A stretch of 18,854 bases of DNA, taken from NCBI GenBank assembly GCA_016926115.1, contig JAFGPF010000044.1:1-18854 (forward strand), in the 5' to 3' direction. Numbering within the stretch: the first letter of the stretch is position 1; each line of letters starts with the position of its first letter. Made by a program: the position numbers and the translations under genes. The notes beneath the pieces are model-generated. The model did no database searches and was not told where the DNA came from. It saw only the letters and a program-made list of their open reading frames with translations. Below, in pieces: positions 14,351 to 18,854 of the stretch. Source of the DNA: Dehalococcoidales bacterium. GTDB lineage: Bacteria > Chloroflexota > Dehalococcoidia > Dehalococcoidales > RBG-16-60-22.

Positions 14351-14379
14351 CTGGATTCCCGTTTTCACGGGAATGACGT
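14351..14379. repeat. REP-like palindrome
   Basis: ATTCCCGT (14355-14362) and ACGGGAAT (14367-14374) form a perfect 8-bp stem with loop TTTC, framed by CTGG and GACGTGG. Palindromes of this TTCCCG...CGGGAA type are found dispersed in many bacterial genomes. Here it lies between copies 1 and 2 of the other repeat. Confidence 0.55.
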
Positions 14380-14396
14380 GGGTGGCAAGACGAAAG

Positions 14397-14543
14397 CGGG
14401 GTGTTTAAGAGGGGCGAAGCCCCTCTTTTTATAAAAATCCCCCCTTCCCTCTCGCCTGCCAAAGAACTTGTTCGGCGAGCAGGTCACAAATACCCAAGGG
14501 AAGGGGGATAAAGGTTGAAGACTCTTCGAGGGGATAGGTTCAC
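14397..14543. repeat. Dispersed hairpin repeat, copy 2 (longest, with an inner insertion)
   Basis: The element starts with a hairpin, AAGAGGGGC (14407-14415)/GCCCCTCTT (14419-14427) with loop GAA, followed by TTT. A second, larger hairpin pairs CCCCCTTCCCT (14440-14450) with AGGGAAGGGGG (14497-14507). Inside it CTCGCC (14451-14456) pairs with GGCGAG (14474-14479). The tail GGGGATAGGTTCAC (14530-14543) recurs in copy 3. Read on the minus strand, the large stem is followed by GATTTTTAT, so it can serve as terminator of the gene ending at 14604. Confidence 0.72.
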
Positions 14544-14603
14544 CAAATGCAAGAGGCGTTGTATACGATGGCAGAGGTTCTTTGAGTCTAGCAGCTGGAC
14601 TGC

Positions 14604-15233
14604 TTAGTCCAGAAACGTAAAAGTCTTGAGGATATGCTCGAAGTCCAGCCGGGCTTCTTCCGCCGTTGCCTCCGTGGATTTCATCCTGATGAACCAGACC
14701 AGCCCGTCGTGTTCCAGGAAGATGATGCGGTCTATCCATACCAGGCTGGTGCCGCCGGGCTTGCCCTCGGGCGGTATCTGGGTGGGCCAGGTGTACCACG
14801 AATACTCGTCGTACATATAAACGACCTGCTCCGCCTGCATGCCGGAAATATTGACCGTAGAGCTTTCCAGTACGTCGGTTATTTCGTAGGTATCCTTGAT
14901 ATCCGCGAGGTATTTCCCGAACATCATCGATACGTTGTCGGCGTCCTCATAGTTCGGCACGGGAGGTCTCTGGGCGATTATATACAGGTCTTTATCCCAC
15001 CATCCGTTCTCCACCACCCGCCTTATCATGGAGACACTGATATGATTGCCATTTTCCGGGTGGTAGACCTCCACTTCTTTCATATTCCCCGGGTATTCAA
15101 AGGAGAAGTGCGCGATTCCCTCGCTTTCCGTGAAAAGCCTGTATCCCGCGGTACAACAAAGGGAAACAGCGACCAGGGAAGCCAGCACCAGCAGAAGCGC
15201 GGCGTACGAGATGTATTTACTGCTCCGGGACAT
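14604..15233 (-). CDS. Membrane-anchored hypothetical protein, extracytoplasmic domain
   Basis: The 209-residue protein has a short basic start, a single hydrophobic segment (about 8-27) ending VAVSLCC, and then a soluble domain. The Cys pair at 26-27 recalls a lipoprotein, but the residues before it (V-S-L) fit the lipobox poorly, so a simple membrane anchor is equally likely. The domain carries FSFEYPGNMKEVEVY near 43-57, many aromatic residues and a C-terminal EHILKTFTFLD. That layout is reminiscent of PsbP/DcrB-like folds with their F-x-Y-P opening, but this is only a likeness. The ATG lies nine bases from a near-consensus promoter and lacks a ribosome site, so the message is probably almost leaderless. 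Repeat copies 2 and 3 flank the gene in the same orientation. Confidence 0.75.
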   Translation of the reverse strand: MSRSSKYISYAALLLVLASLVAVSLCCTAGYRLFTESEGIAHFSFEYPGNMKEVEVYHPENGNHISVSMIRRVVENGWWDKDLYIIAQRPPVPNYEDADNVSMMFGKYLADIKDTYEITDVLESSTVNISGMQAEQVVYMYDEYSWYTWPTQIPPEGKPGGTSLVWIDRIIFLEHDGLVWFIRMKSTEATAEEARLDFEHILKTFTFLD

Positions 15234-15242
15234 GATACTAAA

Positions 15243-15271
15243 ATTATATTGTCATGCGCTTGACACGTCAA
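15243..15271 (-). promoter_or_regulatory. Promoter of the membrane-anchored hypothetical gene, near-leaderless
   Basis: Minus strand: TTGACG (15266-15271), 17 bases, TATAAT (15243-15248). The -10 box ends nine bases before the ATG at 15233, so the leader would be about two to three bases. Confidence 0.7.
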
Positions 15272-15284
15272 GGTTTGGTACGCA

Positions 15285-15378
15285 GGGGCGTTTAAGAGGG
15301 GCGTCAGCCCCTCTTTATAATATTTCCCCCTTCTCTTCATAAATACCCAAGGGAAGGGGGTCAGGGGGATAGGTTCAC
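15285..15378. repeat. Dispersed hairpin repeat, copy 3 (short form)
   Basis: GGGGCGTTTAAGAGGGGCG matches the start of copy 2 with a few changes. The small hairpin is intact: AAGAGGGGC (15294-15302)/GCCCCTCTT (15307-15315), loop GTCA. The larger hairpin pairs CCCCCTTCTCTT (15326-15337) with AAGGGAAGGGGG (15349-15360), one G-U pair. The shared blocks AAATACCCAAGGGAAGGGGG and GGGGATAGGTTCAC follow. It lacks the inner insertion seen in copy 2. Confidence 0.7.
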
Positions 15379-15426
15379 TAAAAAAAAGGGGGTGAGGTAG
15401 AGAAAGACCCCACTGTAAACCCTAAT

Positions 15427-15455
15427 TTGTAAACTTAATCTAATACGGCTATTAT
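15427..15455 (+). promoter_or_regulatory. Promoter of the bicupin gene
   Basis: TTGTAA (15427-15432), exactly 17 bases, TATTAT (15450-15455). The leader would be about 34 bases and contains AAGGAG seven bases before the ATG at 15496. Confidence 0.62.
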
Positions 15456-15495
15456 ATGCGTAGTCCTATTTGATACTGAAGGAAGGAGACTGATT

Positions 15496-16383
15496 ATGGC
15501 AGCTGCAAAATACGGAAAGCATGTTAAAACTCTTAAATTTAAAGAGTATGAACAGGGCGGCATGAGGCTGGAAAACGTCATGGACGGCAAGTACCTGGGG
15601 ATAGACGCTCATATCCAGTACGGCGTTTTCTGGACCGCCGGGAAAATCGGTAAAAACCCGGACAAGCCCCACGTGCATGACTTCGACCAGGTACTGCTCT
15701 TCGCCGGTTCGGACATGGATGATATCGGCGAGCTGGGGGCGGAGGTGGAACTCTGCCTGGGCGAGAACCTGGAAACGCACATGATAACCACCACCACTGC
15801 CGTAGCCATCCCCAGGGGTATGCCCCATTTCCCCGCCACCGTCAACTTCCTGAACAGGAGATTTTTCTACTACGAGATATCGATAGCGCCGGTATACAAG
15901 GAAACGGTGTTCAAGACCGGCAAGAAACCATCGCCGCCGGTGGACTGGCGCGCCGAGTCCAGGAAATATGTCATGCCGCTGTCCTTCTCGCGGAAGGGCG
16001 CCTGGCACTACGGGCCTCTGAACCGGGACGACGGAGGCGGCTACATATCCTTCGTCATCACCAAAGAGAAAGCGGGGTTCGACTTCGTGATGCTGTACGA
16101 GAGCATGAAGAAGGCGCCTTACCGGATTTGCCCCGACCCCGATAAGCCCCACGCCCATCCCACCACCCAGGTCATGTGCTTCCTGGGCACCAACCCCGAC
16201 GACCCCGGCGACCTCGGGGCGGAGTTCGAGATATGCCTGGGCAAGGAAGAAGAACGCCACGTCTTCACCAAGTCGACCGCCATCGTGACGCCACCTTTCC
16301 TGCCGCACTGGCCCGGCGGTCTGCTAAAGGCCGACAAGCCCATTATCATGGCGGACATCCATCCTTTCGGCAACAACGCTTAG
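15496..16383 (+). CDS. Bicupin protein with two internally repeated cupin domains, function unknown
   Basis: The 295-residue protein is an internal duplication. Domain 1 has PHVHDFDQVLLFAG (58-71), GELGAEVELCLG (78-89) and IPRGMPHFPATVN (105-117). Domain 2 has PHAHPTTQVMCFLG (218-231), GDLGAEFEICLG (238-249) and TPPFLPHWPGG (265-275). These match cupin motif 1 (HxH) and motif 2 (PxG..H), giving likely metal ligands H59, H61, H111 and H219, H221, H271. In both domains the motif-1 Glu position is Gln (Q65, Q225). There is no signal peptide, so it is cytosolic. Cupins of this size include dioxygenases, isomerases and binding proteins, and I cannot choose among them. It has its own promoter and a strong terminator, so it stands alone, just before the meaB-like gene. 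Confidence 0.8.
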   Translation: MAAAKYGKHVKTLKFKEYEQGGMRLENVMDGKYLGIDAHIQYGVFWTAGKIGKNPDKPHVHDFDQVLLFAGSDMDDIGELGAEVELCLGENLETHMITTTTAVAIPRGMPHFPATVNFLNRRFFYYEISIAPVYKETVFKTGKKPSPPVDWRAESRKYVMPLSFSRKGAWHYGPLNRDDGGGYISFVITKEKAGFDFVMLYESMKKAPYRICPDPDKPHAHPTTQVMCFLGTNPDDPGDLGAEFEICLGKEEERHVFTKSTAIVTPPFLPHWPGGLLKADKPIIMADIHPFGNNA

Positions 16384-16405
16384 GCTCAATAAAAAACAGA
16401 CTGAA

Positions 16406-16435
16406 AAGGAGGGGCTTATGCCCCTCCTTCTTTTT
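16406..16435 (+). terminator. Intrinsic terminator of the bicupin gene
   Basis: AAGGAGGGGC (16406-16415) and GCCCCTCCTT (16420-16429) form a perfect 10-bp stem with loop TTAT, followed by CTTTTT, 23 bases after the bicupin stop. Confidence 0.92.
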
Positions 16436-16459
16436 ACTCATGCAAGTAGCCTTTTTATC

Positions 16460-16468
16460 TGTTATACT
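16460..16468 (+). promoter_or_regulatory. Extended -10 promoter of the meaB-like gene
   Basis: TGT-TATACT (16460-16468) is an extended -10 element located right after the bicupin terminator. The -35 position (ATGCAA, 16440-16445) is weak. The leader would be about 24 bases, containing GGAG six bases before the ATG at 16499. Confidence 0.55.
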
Positions 16469-16498
16469 TTTATCAGCAAAGACCTGCATGGAGTGACC

Positions 16499-17449
16499 AT
16501 GACGCTGGCGGAAAAAGTATTAGCCGGTGATGTACAGGCGGCCGCCCGGCTTATCAGCCGGATTGAGGACGAGTCCCCGGACGTTCACGTTGAGATGGAT
16601 GCCATCTATCCCCATACCGGCCAGGCTTATATTCTGGGCGTGACCGGCGCTCCCGGGGTGGGTAAAAGCACTCTGACTGATAACCTCATCGGTTTTTTCC
16701 GCAGGCAGGGGAAAACCATCGGCGTCATCGCCATCGACCCCACCAGCGCCCTTACCGGCGGGGCGATTTTGGGTGATAGAGTGCGCATGCAGCGGCACAG
16801 CACGGACTCCGGCGTGTTCATCCGCAGTCTGGCGACGCGCGGGTGGACCGGCGGGCTTGCCCGGGCTGCCATCGGAGCGGTACACGTCATGGACGCCCTG
16901 GGCAGGGATATCGTCATCGTGGAGACGGTGGGCTCGGGACAGATTGAAATAGATATCGTCAGGGCGGCGGATACCACGCTGGTGGTCCTGGCTCCCGGCG
17001 CCGGCGACGAGATACAGACGATGAAGGCAGGCATCCTCGAAGCCGCCGACATCCTCGTCGTCAATAAGGCGGACAAGGAAGGCGCCGACCGCCTCAAGTC
17101 CGACCTTGAGTTCATGCTGGCGCTGAAAGAATCTCACTCGGGTGATTGGGGGGTGCCAGTCGTCATGACCGAGGCAAAAAACGATAAGGGCACGGAGGAA
17201 CTCGCCGGGGCGATAACGGGCCACCGCGATTTCCTCGTAAAAAGCAAAGAGTTGCCGGGTCGGCGCAAAGAGCGGGCGAAGCTGGAACTGCTGGAAGCCG
17301 TGGAGGGGTACGTCAGGGACTATCTTTCTCGAATCGACGGCGGCGGCTACCTGGATAAGCTGGTGGACGACCTGTTGAACGGTAAGACAAATCCTCAGCG
17401 AGCCGCCCGCGAGATTACGCGCCGGCTGACCGGTTCGCTGGATAAATAG
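16499..17449 (+). CDS. MeaB/ArgK-family G-protein chaperone of B12-dependent acyl-CoA mutase
   Basis: This GTPase belongs to the family that loads and protects adenosylcobalamin in methylmalonyl-CoA mutase and its relatives. The 316 residues contain the P-loop GVTGAPGVGKST (47-58), AIDPTS (78-83), TGGAILGDRVRMQRH (86-100), VETVGSGQIEIDI (141-153) and NKAD (189-192). The usual sequence at the fourth site is ETVGVGQSExDI, so Ser146 and Ile149 differ slightly. The C-terminal helical dimerisation arm (about 255-316) is present. An in-frame ATG at 16418 would lie inside the bicupin terminator, and its 27 extra residues are hydrophobic and unlike MeaB, so the start at 16499 with GGAG upstream is used. 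No mutase gene lies in the window; an acyl-CoA dehydrogenase follows 15 bases downstream. Confidence 0.93.
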   Translation: MTLAEKVLAGDVQAAARLISRIEDESPDVHVEMDAIYPHTGQAYILGVTGAPGVGKSTLTDNLIGFFRRQGKTIGVIAIDPTSALTGGAILGDRVRMQRHSTDSGVFIRSLATRGWTGGLARAAIGAVHVMDALGRDIVIVETVGSGQIEIDIVRAADTTLVVLAPGAGDEIQTMKAGILEAADILVVNKADKEGADRLKSDLEFMLALKESHSGDWGVPVVMTEAKNDKGTEELAGAITGHRDFLVKSKELPGRRKERAKLELLEAVEGYVRDYLSRIDGGGYLDKLVDDLLNGKTNPQRAAREITRRLTGSLDK

Positions 17450-17464
17450 AATATAGAGGTAAAG

Positions 17465-18610
17465 ATGGACTTTGACCTGACCGAAGAACAGAAGATGCTG
17501 CAATCGACCCTGCGGGACTTCGCGGAGAACGAGATATTGCCCGCCGCCGCTCGGATTGACAGGACGGAGGAGTTCCCTGCAGAAGAATTGAGGAAGATGG
17601 CAGGACTCGGTCTCTTCGGGTTGACTATCCCGGAGAAATACGGCGGCAGCGGCAGGGGACTGGCGGACTTGTGCGTCGCTATCGAGGAACTGGCGCGGGC
17701 GTCCGCCGCCGTAGACAACTACCTGCGCATCAGCCTTTCGCTGGCAATAGTGACTGTGATGGAGTACGGCACGGAGGCTCAGAAAGAGAAATACCTGCCG
17801 CCCCACGCCGCCGGGGAGAAACTGGCGTGCTTTGCCCTTACCGAAGCCGGCGCCGGCAGCGACCCCGCCGGCATGGAGACCACCGCCACACGTAAAAAGG
17901 ACGGCTATGTCATCAACGGCAACAAGCTGTTCACCAGCATGGGGGACAGGGCGGAAATAGTGGTGGTCTTCGCCGTTACGGACAAATCATTGAAACATCG
18001 TGGTATTAGCGCCTTCGTCATGGATAAGGATACCCCCGGACTTACCGTGGGGAAGCACGAAGAAAAAATGGGCATGCACGGGCTGTCGTCCGTCGAGCTT
18101 ATCTTCCAGGACTGCTTTATTCCGGCAGAGTGCCGGCTCGGGGAAGAGGGGCAGGGGTTCAGGATTGCCCTGGACGCACTGGACGTCAGCCGGGTGACCA
18201 TCGGCGCCGAGGCGGTGGGGATTTCCCGGGCGGCTTACGAAGCGGCGTTGAATTATGCTAAAGAACGCCGGCAGTTCGGGGAGGTAATCGCCGAGTTCCA
18301 GGCGATTCAGTGGATGCTGGCGGACATGGCAACACAAATCGACGCGGCACGCCTGCTGACTTACCGGGCGGCCCATCTCCACGACCGAGGTATTCCCTTT
18401 ATCAAGGAGGCGGCAATGACAAAGGTTTTCGCCTCGGAGGTCGCCAACTTCGTCACCGATAAAGCCCTCCAGATTCACGGGGGCTACGGCTATACAAAAG
18501 ATTATCCTGTGGAGCGTTATTACCGCGACGCTAAAATACTGGAAATCTACGAGGGAACCTCGGAAATAATGCGGATGACCATCGCGCGCAGCCTGCTGCG
18601 CGACGGCTAG
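17465..18610 (+). CDS. Acyl-CoA dehydrogenase (FAD-dependent)
   Basis: The flavoenzyme introduces a trans-2 double bond into an acyl-CoA and passes electrons to electron-transfer flavoprotein. The 381 residues have the family length. Signature 1 is [21 protein letters not shown] at about 119-139 (usually ALTEPxAGSD, so Pro is Ala here). Signature 2 starts at [20 protein letters not shown] and runs into [11 protein letters not shown], where E363 is the catalytic base position of short- and medium-chain enzymes. [21 protein letters not shown] is the usual helix. AGAGGT lies four bases before the ATG, 15 bases after the meaB-like stop, so the two are one operon. Chain-length or branched substrate is not decided; the meaB neighbour hints at branched or odd-chain acyl-CoA metabolism. 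Confidence 0.95.
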   Translation: MDFDLTEEQKMLQSTLRDFAENEILPAAARIDRTEEFPAEELRKMAGLGLFGLTIPEKYGGSGRGLADLCVAIEELARASAAVDNYLRISLSLAIVTVMEYGTEAQKEKYLPPHAAGEKLACFALTEAGAGSDPAGMETTATRKKDGYVINGNKLFTSMGDRAEIVVVFAVTDKSLKHRGISAFVMDKDTPGLTVGKHEEKMGMHGLSSVELIFQDCFIPAECRLGEEGQGFRIALDALDVSRVTIGAEAVGISRAAYEAALNYAKERRQFGEVIAEFQAIQWMLADMATQIDAARLLTYRAAHLHDRGIPFIKEAAMTKVFASEVANFVTDKALQIHGGYGYTKDYPVERYYRDAKILEIYEGTSEIMRMTIARSLLRDG

Positions 18611-18854
18611 TCCCGGGTAAGCAGGGCACTCTCCAGTCGACTCACTAGTGACGGTGCCGCCCCCTGCGCTTTTAAGTAACTTGCTATTGAGCCATGTTCT
18701 GTTTTCAGCTTGGATAGAAACAGCGTCATGGACTCGGGCGAGGCCTTCCAGAAATAATCCGGAATATCAATCGGTGGGTCGTTTTTTTGGGGATTATTTT
18801 TGAGTCTTGCCAGTAATTCGTCCATGTATGGCTCGGAGAGGGCGTAATCCTCGA
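18607..18854 (-). CDS. C-terminal part of a tyrosine-protein-phosphatase-like protein, 5' end outside window
   Basis: The frame is open to the right edge. Reading back from 18852 gives [20 protein letters not shown] and later [28 protein letters not shown], ending at TAG (18607-18609). The DYALSE start, the SPESM block and the [12 protein letters not shown] block match the C-terminal region of bacterial Tyr_phosphatase3-type protein-tyrosine/serine phosphatases, which read YGSVxxYLxxxG there. The catalytic HCxxGKDRT loop would lie further upstream and is not visible. The ATG at 18825 is internal, not a start. The gene converges on the acyl-CoA dehydrogenase, and their stops overlap in the palindrome CTAG (18607-18610). 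Confidence 0.68.
   Translation of the reverse strand, partial: EDYALSEPYMDELLARLKNNPQKNDPPIDIPDYFWKASPESMTLFLSKLKTEHGSIASYLKAQGAAPSLVSRLESALLTRD

Noticed and set aside
14604..15233. Classical lipoprotein call
   Set aside because: A Cys pair follows the hydrophobic segment, but the preceding V-S-L does not fit the lipobox; left as membrane-anchored.
14266..15378. CRISPR array
   Set aside because: Only three diverged copies with very unequal spacing, one gap containing a whole gene.
15466..16308. Minus-strand open frame of 280 codons opposite the bicupin
   Set aside because: The bicupin has internal duplication, promoter, ribosome site and terminator; the antisense product looks random.
16520..17806. 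Minus-strand open frame of 428 codons opposite meaB and the acyl-CoA dehydrogenase
   Set aside because: No family resemblance and it spans two solid plus-strand genes; high GC leaves few stops in this frame.

Overview
The window looks like chromosomal DNA of a GC-rich anaerobic bacterium, most likely a member of the Chloroflexota (Dehalococcoidia-like). That placement is inference from the gene mix: paired crotonases, an acyl-CoA ligase, an acyl-CoA dehydrogenase, a MeaB GTPase and a bicupin sit beside a cca-secD-secF block, and no ribosomal or other marker gene confirms it. No tRNA, rRNA, CRISPR array, transposase or phage gene was seen.

Layout. Positions 1-1782 (minus strand) hold a dksA/traR-like zinc-finger gene, lspA and an rluD-type pseudouridine synthase cut by the left edge. 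These are overlapping genes behind one -10 element. A 335-base gap follows with a foldable GC-rich element. At 2032-2937 (minus) a small Cro/C1-type regulator and a six-helix membrane protein form a cassette whose strong promoter overlaps a tandem repeat that looks like its operator. A LysE-family exporter (plus) converges on a ZIP-like transporter (minus). A long minus-strand operon, cca-secD-secF-cation efflux (4503-9429), runs from a promoter placed so close to the start codon that the mRNA should be leaderless.

Positions 9490-13467 (plus) carry two enoyl-CoA hydratase-family genes, a sirtuin and an AMP-forming acyl-CoA ligase, closed by a strong terminator. The sirtuin next to the ligase suggests reversible lysine acylation control of the ligase, as known for acetyl-CoA synthetase and CobB. 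Positions 13544-15400 are an accessory pocket: an AT-rich orphan gene, three related copies of a hairpin-bearing repeat and a membrane-anchored hypothetical gene. Positions 15427-18610 (plus) encode a duplicated cupin protein, a MeaB/ArgK-type GTPase and an acyl-CoA dehydrogenase. The right edge cuts a tyrosine-phosphatase-like gene on the minus strand.

Together the metabolic genes describe activation of a carboxylic acid to its CoA thioester, dehydrogenation, hydration and B12-linked acyl-CoA metabolism. The rest is housekeeping (lipoprotein processing, protein export, tRNA maturation) and metal handling. No complete, clearly novel system is visible. The most interesting points are the repeat pocket, the repeated leaderless promoter layout, the autoregulated Cro/C1 cassette, two metal transporters with altered ligand residues, and a crotonase lacking one catalytic glutamate.
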